A stretch of 64,000 bases of DNA from Brumimicrobium salinarum (GCF_002844555.1 NZ_PJNI01000002.1:62001-126000); one strand, 5' to 3'. Numbered from the stretch's first letter, positions 46,392 through 55,957 are shown. Numbers and translations are program-made. The notes: generated by a model not told the origin, from the letters alone.

Positions 46392-46617
46392 ATCTTATTT
46401 TGATTTTTTTTCGTGCCCTAAAATTAAGGATATTGATTGAGATATGATTTGAAATCAATAAATTTTCGAGATTTGATACAATTCTAATAAATTAAAGTTG
46501 AAATACATGAGTTTTGAACTATTCACCTCATTTTTTTCAAAAAAAGCAAAGATGTTATGTTTCAAAGTGGCGAATCATGCAATTTCTCTTATTTTTATCA
46601 AAACTTTTTTATTTATT

Positions 46618-47759
46618 ATGCATATTGTAATTATTGGTCCAGCTTATCCTTATCGTGGCGGTTTAGCAGTTTATAATGAACGACTCGCTAAAGCATTTGA
46701 AGAGGCTGGACATACAGTTGAAATTTTGACTTTTACACTACAATATCCAAAGTTTCTTTTTCCTGGTAAAAGTCAGTTTGTTGAAAAAGATCAAGCGCCA
46801 ACATACGATTTATCTATTTCAAGAAAAATTAATGCAATCAATCCTTTTAATTGGCTAAAAGTTGGTCGATATATTAGAAAAAAACAGCCAGATATAGTCA
46901 TTTCAAAGTTTTGGCTTCCGTTTATGGGACCTTGTTTTGGGACTATTTTACGGCAAGCAAAAAAGAATAAACATTCAAAGATTATTTCTATTTTAGATAA
47001 TGTTATTCCTCATGAGTCAAGAGTAGGTGACAAGGTTTTTACTAAGTATTTTGTGCATTCAGTTGATGCCTTTGTTGCTATGTCGAAGAAGGTACATAAC
47101 GATTTAGCTCAATTTGATACACAAAAACCTCGGTTGATTTCACCACATCCTATTTTCGATAATTTTGGTGCAAAAGTAGACCGAGAGACAGCTTTAACCC
47201 ACCTGAAATTAGATCAAAGTTTTAAATACCTTTTGTTTTTTGGACTCATAAGAGATTATAAAGGTTTGGACTTATTGATTAAAGCATTTGCAGACCAACG
47301 ATTGCGTAATCAGAATTTAAAATTAATTATAGCGGGTGAATATTACACAAATAAGGAACAATATTTATCTTTAATCAAAAATATGAGCTAACGGAAGATA
47401 TTATTCACGTTGAACAATTTATTCAAGATGCAGATGTGAAATATTATTTTAATACTGCTGATGTTGTAGTTCAGCCCTATAAGACGGCTACCCAGAGTGG
47501 AGTAACGCAAATCGCTTATCATTTTAATAAACCAATGATTGTAACAGATGTTGGAGGATTAAAGGAAATGTGTCCTGATGGAAAAGTTGGCTATGTTGTA
47601 CCTGTTGACGTACAAAAGTTAAGTGATGCCATTTTTAAGTTTTTCAGTGAAAATAGATCTGAAGAAATGATAGCACATTTAAAAGAAGAAAAAAAGAAAT
47701 ACAGTTGGGATATCCTTGTTGAGAACATATCTCAGCTTTACGATAAAACTAAAGTTTAA
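46618..47759 (+). pseudogene. GT4-type glycosyltransferase, one frameshift
   Basis: I chose the ATG at 46618 (MHIVIIGPAYPYRGGLAVYN), the standard GT-B start; an upstream start would add 40 non-conserved residues. The N-terminal half runs to LKLIIAGEYYTNKEQYLSLI, and the C-terminal half continues one frame over with KYELTEDIIHVEQFIQDADV, then PYKTATQSGVTQIAYHFNKP with the donor-binding region. The break is at five A (47377-47381); six restore the frame, giving about 380 residues. It ends one base before the HddA gene, so it belongs to the heptose operon and may transfer the heptose onto a surface glycan. Confidence 0.85.
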
Positions 47760-48788
47760 ATGAAATATATTAGTAAAGCACCTTTTAGAATAGGTATTGC
47801 TGGAGGAGGAACAGATGTTTCACCCTATTCTGATGAATTTGGTGGAGCCGTTTTAAATGCTTCAATAGACTTACATGCCACTGTGGTAATTGTTCCACGA
47901 ACAGATGACAAAGTCATTATTAATGCGATCAATAATGGTGTTAAACATACTTTTGAGGCACAGGAAGTATTAGGAGAGCATCCGGAACTAAAATTGCAAA
48001 TTGGGGTTTACAATCGTATAATTAAAGATTTTGTTAAAAAGCCGCTAGCTTGTGAGATTATAACAACGATGGATGTACCAACTGGTTCAGGGTTAGGGAC
48101 ATCATCAACACTTGTGGTTGCATGTATTGGTGCATTTGTAGAATGGCTAGGCTTGCCTTTGGGTGAGTATGATATTGCACAGCTTGCAGTTCAAATAGAA
48201 CGACATGATTTGCAAATGGCAGGAGGGAAGCAGGACCAATACGCTGCTACTTTTGGAGGCATGAATTTTATGGAGTTCTATGAGCAAAATCGGGTAATTG
48301 TAAATCCCCTAAGAATAAAATCGGAGGTTTTGCGTGACTTAGAGTTTCATTTATTGTTGTTTTATACGGAAACACAACGCGAATCCTCAAAAATTATAGA
48401 CTTACAACGTTCTAACTTTGAAAAAAAGGGTTCTGATGCGATTCAGGCTTCCCATAAATTGAAAGAACAGGCCTATAAAATGAAAGAAGCAATTTTGAAA
48501 GGGAATTTATCACAAATTGAGGTTCCGTTGCAAGAGAGTTGGGAAAATAAAAAGAAGTTAGCAAGCGGGATTTCAAATGCGGCTATCAATACGATTTATG
48601 ATACGGCAATTTCTGCAGGTGCAACTGGAGGTAAAATATCTGGTGCAGGTGGAGGCGGTTTTATGATTTTCTACTGTCCGAGCAATAGTCGTTTTGATGT
48701 AATAAAAGCACTTGCTGAGAAAGGAGTAAAATGGCAAAGATATAGATTTCAAAATAATGGATTAGAAACATGGACAAGTCAACAATAA
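47760..48788 (+). CDS. hddA: D-glycero-alpha-D-manno-heptose 7-phosphate kinase
   Basis: The 342-residue GHMP-family kinase starts KAPFRIGIAGGGTDVSPYS. It has the ATP-binding motif VPTGSGLGTSSTLVVA, the segment GGKQDQYAATFGGMNFMEFY and the C-terminal GGKISGAGGGGFMIFYC. It phosphorylates D-glycero-D-manno-heptose 7-phosphate at C1 on the way to GDP-heptose. The assignment to HddA rests on the family and on the gmhA and hddC neighbours. It follows the glycosyltransferase directly and overlaps gmhA by 19 bases. Confidence 0.88.
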   Translation: MKYISKAPFRIGIAGGGTDVSPYSDEFGGAVLNASIDLHATVVIVPRTDDKVIINAINNGVKHTFEAQEVLGEHPELKLQIGVYNRIIKDFVKKPLACEIITTMDVPTGSGLGTSSTLVVACIGAFVEWLGLPLGEYDIAQLAVQIERHDLQMAGGKQDQYAATFGGMNFMEFYEQNRVIVNPLRIKSEVLRDLEFHLLLFYTETQRESSKIIDLQRSNFEKKGSDAIQASHKLKEQAYKMKEAILKGNLSQIEVPLQESWENKKKLASGISNAAINTIYDTAISAGATGGKISGAGGGGFMIFYCPSNSRFDVIKALAEKGVKWQRYRFQNNGLETWTSQQ

Positions 48789-49366
48789 TAAAAGAAAACC
48801 TCAAAGCTTCGATTGAAGTTAAACAAGCATTATTAACTGATAAAGATATCATTAATAGAATAGAGGATTTAGCAGAACGAATTATCAAAGTTTATCAAGA
48901 TGATGGAAAGGTGCTTTTTTGTGGGAATGGAGGATCTGCGGCAGACGCACAACATTTAGCCGCAGAATTGTCAGGACGTTATTATTACGATAGACCACCA
49001 TTATTTGCAGAGGCATTGCATGTGAATACATCTTATTTAACAGCGGTTGCCAATGATTACTCTTATGATGTTATTTATGAACGTCTCATAAAAGGAATGG
49101 GTAGAAAAGGTGATGTCTTAATTGGGCTCTCCACATCTGGAAATTCTAAGAATGTGGTTAATGCATTGATAGAAGCAAAAAAAATAGGTATGCTAACAGT
49201 TGGATTTACAGGTAAGAATGGCGGAGTGATGAAAGAATATTGTGATATCTTAATTGAAATTCCATCAGAAAACACACCTAGAATTCAAGAATGTCACATG
49301 CTTATTGGGCACTCAATATGTGAGATTGTAGAACAAGGAATGTTTCCCCAACAAAAGAAAGGTTAA
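48770..49366 (+). CDS. gmhA: Phosphoheptose isomerase
   Basis: The 198-residue SIS-domain enzyme converts sedoheptulose 7-phosphate to D-glycero-D-manno-heptose 7-phosphate, the first step of heptose synthesis. It has LFCGNGGSAADAQHLAAELSGR, GLSTSGNSKNVVNALIEAK and the C-terminal ECHMLIGHSICEIVE. It overlaps hddA by 19 bases and ends two bases before the next gene, so translation is probably coupled. Confidence 0.92.
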   Translation: MDKSTIIKENLKASIEVKQALLTDKDIINRIEDLAERIIKVYQDDGKVLFCGNGGSAADAQHLAAELSGRYYYDRPPLFAEALHVNTSYLTAVANDYSYDVIYERLIKGMGRKGDVLIGLSTSGNSKNVVNALIEAKKIGMLTVGFTGKNGGVMKEYCDILIEIPSENTPRIQECHMLIGHSICEIVEQGMFPQQKKG

Positions 49367-49368
49367 TT

Positions 49369-50595
49369 ATGGAGGCGATAATTCTAGCAGGTGGATTAGG
49401 CACCCGATTACAGCATATTTCAAAACATACCCCGAAGTCAATGGCGTTGATCAAAGGTCGTCCATTTTTAGCGTATCAATTAGATGCTTTAATTGCACAA
49501 GGTGTAAACCGCTTTATTCTTTCAATTGGTTATAAATCTGAACAAATTCGAGCTTATTTTAAAAATGAATACCGCAAATGTGAAATCATTTATGCTGTTG
49601 AAGAAGAATTGCTAGGGACAGGAGGTGCTATTATAAATGCAATGCAATTAAGTACATCACAGCATGTTGTTGTAGCAAATGGTGATTCTTTGGTGGTTAA
49701 TAATCTAAAAGAACAATATGCCTTTCATATAAAAAATAGTGCTAATGTTACTTTAGCGCTTAAAGAAATGAAAAACTTTGAACGGTATGGAACGGTTGAT
49801 TTAGATGAATTCAATCAAATTTTACATTTTAATGAAAAAAAACCAGTAAAGGAAGGTCTTATTAATGTAGGTGTCTATATTTTTGATAAAGAAAAAATAT
49901 TAGATCAAACTTGGCCTAAGAAATTCTCTATTGAACGTGATTTTTTCGAGGATAAAGTATCCGAATTTAAACTATATGGTTGGGAAACAACCGGATATTT
50001 CTTGGATATTGGAATACCCATTGACTTTGAGAAAGCACAAACAGAAATAGGTACTTTTATGCACATTGATTCCTCTTGGACATTGTTTTTAGATCGAGAT
50101 GGGGTGATTAATAAAAAAAGAGATAATGATTACGTGAAATGCTTGGATGAATTAATCCTCTTTCCTTCAGCACTTGAAGCAATTGCAGATTTAACTCCGC
50201 TCTTCGATAAGATCGTTATTGTTACCAATCAGCAAGGAATAGGAAAAGGATTAATGACAGAAACAGATTTAAAGTCTGTACATGAGGAGGTACTAAAAGA
50301 GGTGGAACGTTATGGAGGCCATATCGACAAAATATATTTTGCTCCACAACTCGCCAAAGAACAAAGCAAAATGCGAAAACCGGAGATTGGAATGGCAATA
50401 CAAGCTAAAAAAGACTTTCCTTCCATTGAATTTGATAAATCGATTATGGTTGGAGACTCAATTAGCGATATGCAGTTTGGAGATAAAGCTGGAATGACCA
50501 ATGTTTACATTCACCCTGTTAAACATGATGAATATTATACTGTTGACTCTTTAGCGACTTTTTCCAAAACAATTTCATCGTTAAAACAAAATTAA
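49369..50595 (+). CDS. Fused heptose-1-phosphate guanylyltransferase and heptose bisphosphatase (HddC-GmhB)
   Basis: Residues about 1-225 are a nucleotidyltransferase: EAIILAGGLGTRLQHISKHT, MALIKGRPFLAYQLDAL and VVVANGDSLVV, matching HddC, which joins heptose 1-phosphate and GTP. Residues about 232-408 are a HAD phosphatase: LFLDRDGVINKKRDNDYV (catalytic DxD), IVTNQQGIGKGLM and VGDSISDMQFGDKAGM, matching GmhB, which removes the 7-phosphate of the bisphosphate. Both catalytic sites are complete. The enzymes are usually separate; here one chain carries two consecutive steps. It is the last gene of the operon, followed by a terminator. Confidence 0.88.
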   Translation: MEAIILAGGLGTRLQHISKHTPKSMALIKGRPFLAYQLDALIAQGVNRFILSIGYKSEQIRAYFKNEYRKCEIIYAVEEELLGTGGAIINAMQLSTSQHVVVANGDSLVVNNLKEQYAFHIKNSANVTLALKEMKNFERYGTVDLDEFNQILHFNEKKPVKEGLINVGVYIFDKEKILDQTWPKKFSIERDFFEDKVSEFKLYGWETTGYFLDIGIPIDFEKAQTEIGTFMHIDSSWTLFLDRDGVINKKRDNDYVKCLDELILFPSALEAIADLTPLFDKIVIVTNQQGIGKGLMTETDLKSVHEEVLKEVERYGGHIDKIYFAPQLAKEQSKMRKPEIGMAIQAKKDFPSIEFDKSIMVGDSISDMQFGDKAGMTNVYIHPVKHDEYYTVDSLATFSKTISSLKQN

Positions 50596-50655
50596 TAGAG
50601 ACTATAAAACTGAACTTTACTGCGATAATAATTTCGTAAAAAAAGAAGATAAACC

Positions 50656-50704
50656 CCGCTACGTATAGATTTTAGTCAACTATCTAAACGTAACGCGGTT
50701 TTTA
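50656..50704. terminator. Bidirectional terminator between convergent operons
   Basis: Stems CCGC/GCGG and TACGT/ACGTA, continued by TAGAT/ATCTA, form one long hairpin with small bulges. A T run follows on the plus strand and another on the minus strand after the stem. It lies between the heptose operon and the NatB gene. Confidence 0.7.
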
Positions 50705-50714
50705 TATTTAATCC

Positions 50715-51908
50715 TTAGCTTAGGATATTACTTTCTTTACCAAAGCGTTTATATGAAAAAATCACCGAAATAGCAGCAGCAATTAACATGATTGCATAAC
50801 TTATGATTAATAAAACTGGATCTATCGTTCCTGCAACAATTTCTTTAGTGGCTAAAACGATATTTACAATAGGAATTAAAGCGGTGGTATAGTCTAATTC
50901 AATATTAGGCAACATGCCTACAAAGGCAGGTAACAAAACAATGAAATTTACAGGAGTAAGTACACTTTGAGCCTCTTTAAATGATTTGGCGTAAATGGTT
51001 GCTGGGATCATTATTCCTGCAAAGAAAATGGTCAAGGGAATTAATAAAGCCAATAAACCTAAAATAAATTGAGGAGTTAGAATTCCATCAATTACATTGC
51101 TGAGTCCTGGTAAATCAACAAGAGAAAATAATCGTAATCCTGCAAACATTCCAAGAAGGGCAAATGCTGCTGCGGCAATACCCGACAATGAGATTACCAT
51201 CATTTTTCCGATAAGAATTTTCCATCGTGGAACTGGTGTTGTTAAAAGCGTTTCTAAGGTTTTTCTTTCTTTTTCACCTGTAAATAAGTCAATCGCTGGA
51301 TACATACAACCAATGAAACCAAATATAACAAACAAATAAGGTAAGAATCCACCGGCGACTTTACCAATTATTTCTTTCTTACTCGACATGTCTATAAATT
51401 GCTCATGAATTGGTTTGATAAGCTTTTTATCTAAAGACAACCTTTCAAATCGATCTTCGAGAAGCGTGTTCTCTATGATAGAAAGATAAGTGGTTATTCT
51501 TCCTTTATTACCCAAATTAACTCCTTTATGAAGAATAGCAACTGTAGATTGTTGATTTTGTTGTTGTTCACTATCAAAAGTAGGAGGGATGATAAACGCC
51601 AATTGAAGGGAGTCTTCGTTTATTTCTTGTCTTAATCCCAAAGTATCTTGTCTATAAAATATTTCTTTAGGTCCTAACGAATCAGGAATTGCCGATAATC
51701 GTTCAGTAAATAAATTGTCAGGTGTATTAGAAACAACTGCAATTTTGAGTACTTCTTCTTTCTGTTTGTCAGCAAAATATTTAGTGACTGTTGTCGACAA
51801 TCCCAATAAAAGAGGAAAAACTAGAACAGGCACGACAATCATTGCGATTATTGTTCTGCGATCTCGCAAGGTGTCTTTTAATTCTTTTTTAAATATATCG
51901 AGTATCAT
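50715..51908 (-). CDS. ABC transporter permease, NatB-like
   Basis: The 397-residue membrane protein begins with the family-typical FKKELKDTLRDRRTIIAMIV. One N-terminal membrane helix is followed by a large extracytoplasmic domain (about residues 40-180) and then by five or six more helices, including the block FTGEKERKTLETLLTTPVPR. This is the layout of the NatB/ABC-2 sodium or drug export permease. The ATP-binding subunit gene ends two bases upstream of it. Substrate unknown; the NatB name is by architecture. Confidence 0.85.
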   Translation of the reverse strand: MILDIFKKELKDTLRDRRTIIAMIVVPVLVFPLLLGLSTTVTKYFADKQKEEVLKIAVVSNTPDNLFTERLSAIPDSLGPKEIFYRQDTLGLRQEINEDSLQLAFIIPPTFDSEQQQNQQSTVAILHKGVNLGNKGRITTYLSIIENTLLEDRFERLSLDKKLIKPIHEQFIDMSSKKEIIGKVAGGFLPYLFVIFGFIGCMYPAIDLFTGEKERKTLETLLTTPVPRWKILIGKMMVISLSGIAAAAFALLGMFAGLRLFSLVDLPGLSNVIDGILTPQFILGLLALLIPLTIFFAGIMIPATIYAKSFKEAQSVLTPVNFIVLLPAFVGMLPNIELDYTTALIPIVNIVLATKEIVAGTIDPVLLIISYAIMLIAAAISVIFSYKRFGKESNILS

Positions 51909-51910
51909 GA

Positions 51911-52675
51911 TTAATTATTTTCGTTGATGATGTGTATAAACTCAGCTGTTAAATTATCGGTTTTCATTTGATCACGAAATTCTTGCATAGTACTACTATG
52001 GATAATTTTACCTTTATGGATAATAGCTAAATCATCACATAATAAATCTACTTCACTCATAATGTGAGAGGAGAAAATAACCGTTTTTCCCTGTGTTTTA
52101 CAATCGCTGATTAATTTGATGATGTTTTCGGCTGTAATAACATCCAAACCACTTGTGGGTTCATCAAAAATAACTACATCTGGATCGTGAATCATTGTTC
52201 TTGCAATAGACACTTTTTGTTTCATTCCTGTACTCAACCTGCCAATACGCTTGTCTTGAAAATCATGCATTCCTAGCAGCGTATATAAATGTTCTTTTCT
52301 TTGTTTGAAATCTTCATCTTTAACTCCATAGAGTTTTGCAAAATAGGCAATGATTTCATTTGCTGTTAAACGTTCATACAAACCTGTGGAGCCAGTTAAA
52401 AAACCAATATCCCTTTTCGCTTTATTGGTTTCTTTTTGAATATCAAAATGATTAATAACAATATTGCCTTGCGTAGGTTTTAAAATTCCAGCAAGCATTC
52501 TTAATGTGGTTGTTTTTCCTGCTCCATTCGGTCCTAATAACGAAAATATACGACCAGGCTGACAAGTAAAACTTACATCCTCAACGGCAAGCGCTACTTT
52601 GTCATTGGTATTGTTTTCTTTTTGTTGCTTTTTTGATAACTCGAATTCCTTTCGAATATTTTGAACTTGAATCAT
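51911..52675 (-). CDS. ABC transporter ATP-binding protein, NatA-like
   Basis: The 254-residue protein has Walker A (LGPNGAGKTTTLRMLAG), Q-loop, signature LSTGMKQKVSIARTMIHDPD, Walker B (VVIFDEPTSGLD) and the switch histidine in VIFSSHIMSEVDLL. It is the ATPase partner of the permease encoded two bases downstream; together they form an ABC-2 type exporter of the NatAB group. All nucleotide-binding residues are present. Its start is 90 bases after the end of the DUF1456 gene. Confidence 0.92.
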   Translation of the reverse strand: MIQVQNIRKEFELSKKQQKENNTNDKVALAVEDVSFTCQPGRIFSLLGPNGAGKTTTLRMLAGILKPTQGNIVINHFDIQKETNKAKRDIGFLTGSTGLYERLTANEIIAYFAKLYGVKDEDFKQRKEHLYTLLGMHDFQDKRIGRLSTGMKQKVSIARTMIHDPDVVIFDEPTSGLDVITAENIIKLISDCKTQGKTVIFSSHIMSEVDLLCDDLAIIHKGKIIHSSTMQEFRDQMKTDNLTAEFIHIINENN

Positions 52676-52764
52676 TAATAATGAATTAAAAGTGTAGTAA
52701 AAATTACGATGTAAAAATACGATTAGTAAACTGAAATACTTGTTTTTGATCTAAAAACTTGATT

Positions 52765-53265
52765 TTATTTACTTTTTCGCTTCAATACATCTTTTGGCTG
52801 GTTTAGTTTGTCTCTGAATTTTAATTGTAAGCCATGAAGAAAATTTCTTAAAAATTGGTCATTACATTTCCTATACTGACGTTGGGTAGGCTTTCTAAAA
52901 AATGAACTCAGCTCATGTTTACTTATCCGCATGTTGGCTAAATCAAGAATATGGATAATATCATCATCTTTTAGATTTAATGCGATTTTCAGCTTTCTAA
53001 ATATGATATTATTATTCAATTGTTTTTCGGGTTGCATAGGTGGACCTTCTTTCTTTCCTCTTTTATCAATGATAAAACCATTTAAAAAGGTAGCCATTTC
53101 TACGTCTACTATTTTCACAAAGTCTTCTTCCTCTTCTTTTTTTAGCCAGTCACAAACTTCTGCTCTTGATGCAGTTATACCTCCTGCTTCAAATAAACTC
53201 ATCATTTGTTCATCACTGTAGTCGAATGTATAGCGAAGTTGTCTTAATATATCGTTATTTGTCAT
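52765..53265 (-). CDS. DUF1456 (YehS) family protein
   Basis: The ATG at 53265 gives 166 residues (an in-frame TTG two codons upstream is less likely). Two copies of the DUF1456 unit are seen: NNDILRQLRYTFDYSDEQMM with VCDWLKKEEEEDF, and NNIIFRKLKIALNLKDDDII with SSFFRKPTQRQYRKCNDQFL. Family function is not established. It begins ten bases after the PLD-nuclease gene ends and may be co-transcribed with comB and that gene. Confidence 0.88.
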   Translation of the reverse strand: MTNNDILRQLRYTFDYSDEQMMSLFEAGGITASRAEVCDWLKKEEEEDFVKIVDVEMATFLNGFIIDKRGKKEGPPMQPEKQLNNNIIFRKLKIALNLKDDDIIHILDLANMRISKHELSSFFRKPTQRQYRKCNDQFLRNFLHGLQLKFRDKLNQPKDVLKRKSK

Positions 53266-53274
53266 TGTCAAATA

Positions 53275-55209
53275 TTATTTTTCTATTGTTAAATATTTTT
53301 TTAATTTCTCAAGTGTTGCAGGACCAATACCCCGAATTTCTAATAATTCATCTAAGTGCTTAAAGGAACCGTTTGTAACTTTATAATCAATAATTGACTG
53401 CGCAGTTTTTGGACCAATTGATGGGATCATTGTTAATTCCTTCTTAGTTGCTTTATTTATATCTAAAGGAAACAAATCCTTCTTTTTTTGTGCTTCCATG
53501 GTTAAAACTTTAGTGTTTACCAAATCAGGAAACTCCCACATACCAAGTTTATTTTCTCTTGCTTTTTGTTCTGCTAATTTGAACGCGAGAATTGAATCAC
53601 TTTGTTGACGCCCATATAAAGAATGTGTTGCATGACCAGAAGCAATCATTAAACGATTAATGCTATAAACAGAATCATTTTTTTTTGCTTGGATATATCC
53701 TTTATAACGACCGTAACTGTGCGTTGGTTTTTCATTGCCCGCAGTAATTTTTAATGCTGCACCTTTGATTAATGATTTTAGATAGTTTTGCGCATATTCA
53801 GCGTGAAAATAACTAGAGTCTTTATGTCCCGCCCATGTTTTAGGCATTTTTACACCTAATAATTCAACAGGGTAGTAGAGGTTTGTTGCCAATTCTAATT
53901 CAATGTTACCGTTTCTACCCATTCTGAAATTATCATACCACTTATTAGTGTCTATAGCGGGGAAACGGTGATAAGTTTCTCCTTTTGCTCTTTTTTTAAC
54001 CCCCATAAAATCTTGATAAAATTGATTGGCGATCTTATTGTCATAAATCATTAAAATGTTTTCATCATTTGCGATCTCAGCGGCTGCAGAAAAATTGTAT
54101 GATCCGACAATCGTTATAGCTTTATGTTTTTCAGGATAAGGAAATTGCGCATCAATGATTATGGTTTTTGCATGGAGTTTTCTAATTTCTTTTCCAGCCA
54201 AAATCATTCGGTTTCCAAAAGACATTTCAGGTTTAGCCCAAATCTGATTGTTGTTTCTGTATCTTGCATAAAAAGCAGGATCTATTACACCTTCAAGTAT
54301 TATTTCACCGCGAGCCGACCGATCAATCATTGCTTGACTAATGGAAATATTAGGACTGATGGCAAAAGCAAGAAAACGAACATCGTGTTGTGCGTATTCA
54401 TTGATTAAGGAGGTGATGCGCTGAGCTATACTTGGTTTGGTTTTTTCTCTGTCCATTGGACCAAAATAAACTTCCACTTTTATATCATTTACATAATGGA
54501 GGTTTTGAGATACATTTCTTTTGTCTTTGTGAAATCGAGCTTTTCTAGCATTAGGAATTTCGGTTTTACTTCCCCACATTTGTTCAAATTCTTCATGATA
54601 AGTTGCTGCAAGCCCATTGTCTTTAATTACCAATGTTGTATTGGTATTCCAAGGACCTGTGTAAGTAATATTCATAGAACCTGTCCATAAATAATCGTTT
54701 TCGGGATCTTTGTCTAATACATCAAAAACGGCAAACTTATGATGCATATTTGCACCTGAATTAGGAAGCTTTTCCTGCAAGCTTATAATACGGCCGTCGG
54801 GATGGTAAATAGTTCCACTATCATCAATGTTGTAAATACCTGCCGACCTTAAGGTATCCCACATAGGTTGCGTGAATTTTGGAGCATGATTACGGTGTAT
54901 GATGTCTGTAATTACACGCACACGAACGCCTCTACGCGCAGCATTTGCCAAAGCATGACCTACACGCATGTTTTGAAGGTCGTAAGCAACCAAATCTATA
55001 CTATGTTCTGCGCTATCAATACGGTCAACTAAAGGTTGAATCATATCCCATTGATCATTCGCTTGATTATTAGGTAGTGCAACACTGTAATCAGCAATAG
55101 AATTAAAATATGTTTTTATCCATTCTATACTGCTGGTGTCGTTTTTAGCAGCGAATGAAACTTGCTTCGTTACTAATAGTATAAAAATGAAAAAAAAGAT
55201 TTTTTGCAT
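53275..55209 (-). CDS. Exported PLD-family protein with nuclease-like and helix-hairpin-helix modules
   Basis: The ATG at 55209 (MQKIFFFIFILLVTKQVSFA) gives a clear signal peptide; the only earlier in-frame start is a TTG. The N-terminal 400 residues are a two-motif phospholipase D domain, with MHHKFAVFD and SMNITYTG in the first half and LHAKTIIIDAQFPYPEK and VGSYNFSAAAE in the second. Residues about 440-560 resemble a staphylococcal-nuclease fold (VELLGVKMPKT, NRLMIASGHATHSLYG, NKLGMWEFPD). The last 65 residues are a ComEA-type helix-hairpin-helix DNA-binding domain (DINKATKKELTMIPSIGPKT, IRGIGPATLEKLKKYL). The combination suggests an extracytoplasmic DNA-acting enzyme; activity is inferred. 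It follows comB after 25 bases. Confidence 0.82.
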   Translation of the reverse strand: MQKIFFFIFILLVTKQVSFAAKNDTSSIEWIKTYFNSIADYSVALPNNQANDQWDMIQPLVDRIDSAEHSIDLVAYDLQNMRVGHALANAARRGVRVRVITDIIHRNHAPKFTQPMWDTLRSAGIYNIDDSGTIYHPDGRIISLQEKLPNSGANMHHKFAVFDVLDKDPENDYLWTGSMNITYTGPWNTNTTLVIKDNGLAATYHEEFEQMWGSKTEIPNARKARFHKDKRNVSQNLHYVNDIKVEVYFGPMDREKTKPSIAQRITSLINEYAQHDVRFLAFAISPNISISQAMIDRSARGEIILEGVIDPAFYARYRNNNQIWAKPEMSFGNRMILAGKEIRKLHAKTIIIDAQFPYPEKHKAITIVGSYNFSAAAEIANDENILMIYDNKIANQFYQDFMGVKKRAKGETYHRFPAIDTNKWYDNFRMGRNGNIELELATNLYYPVELLGVKMPKTWAGHKDSSYFHAEYAQNYLKSLIKGAALKITAGNEKPTHSYGRYKGYIQAKKNDSVYSINRLMIASGHATHSLYGRQQSDSILAFKLAEQKARENKLGMWEFPDLVNTKVLTMEAQKKKDLFPLDINKATKKELTMIPSIGPKTAQSIIDYKVTNGSFKHLDELLEIRGIGPATLEKLKKYLTIEK

Positions 55210-55234
55210 AGCATTTTGATTATGCCTTTTCAAA

Positions 55235-55957
55235 TCAGGTATCTAATTTTACTAATCGATCTCCTTTTAAAATTGGAATAACCTCCATTTGATTTGGTGT
55301 AAGACAGAATTTTATATCTTCATTCAAATTTAGCTTTTTTAATCTTCTTCTGTGCGAACTTGACTTTAAAAAACCAAAATAATTATCTTTTGCCGCTAAA
55401 TAAAGGTATTTTGCAGCAACTGAAGCGTCCTCATTTGAAATGAATTTTCCTGTTTTTAATAATCCTTCAGCAATTGCTCCCCCACAAATAGAATCTTCAA
55501 GGTTAAATTTGTCTTTCCAACCAGAACAAAGGCAAAGCACATTTTTGTCTTGATCTTTAAGCCAATTAATAAGATAGTCTAAATTGGATAATGCACCAAT
55601 TACGACAGTTTCTGCATCCTTTGCAATGTTAATTGCTCGTGTTCCATTTGTTGTAGAAAGCACAATGTCTTTACCCTTAATTTCAGGTTTCATATAGCTG
55701 TATGGTGAATTACCGAAATCAAAACCTGATACTATTTGACCCTGTCGTTCGGCGCCTACTAAATATCCTTTATCTTGGTAAGCTTTAGCTTCTTCAATTG
55801 TTGAAACGGGAATAAGGCTTTTAACACCGTTGTGAATAGCAGAACATATTGCTGATGTTGCGCGCAATACATCTATAACAACTACAATTTCGAAATTACC
55901 TTTATAGTAATCGTATCCTCCAGGGGTATAACAAACTTCAACTAATTTTTTCTGCAT
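55235..55957 (-). CDS. comB: 2-phosphosulfolactate phosphatase (ComB)
   Basis: The 240-residue protein is of the ComB family: VVVIDVLRATSAICSAIHNG near the start, VGAERQGQIVSGFDFGNSPY, VLSTTNGTRAINIAKDAET and LCSGWKDKFNLEDSICGGAI. ComB removes phosphate from 2-phosphosulfolactate on a sulfolactate route, known from coenzyme M synthesis; in Bacteroidota it may feed sulfonolipid or another sulfonate product. No other gene of such a path is in the window. It is upstream of the PLD-nuclease gene on the same strand. Confidence 0.85.
   Translation of the reverse strand: MQKKLVEVCYTPGGYDYYKGNFEIVVVIDVLRATSAICSAIHNGVKSLIPVSTIEEAKAYQDKGYLVGAERQGQIVSGFDFGNSPYSYMKPEIKGKDIVLSTTNGTRAINIAKDAETVVIGALSNLDYLINWLKDQDKNVLCLCSGWKDKFNLEDSICGGAIAEGLLKTGKFISNEDASVAAKYLYLAAKDNYFGFLKSSSHRRRLKKLNLNEDIKFCLTPNQMEVIPILKGDRLVKLDT

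Noticed and set aside
46498-46617. Upstream ATG adding 40 residues to the glycosyltransferase
   Set aside because: The GT-B fold starts at MHIVIIGPAYP; the extra residues are hydrophobic and unlike the family.
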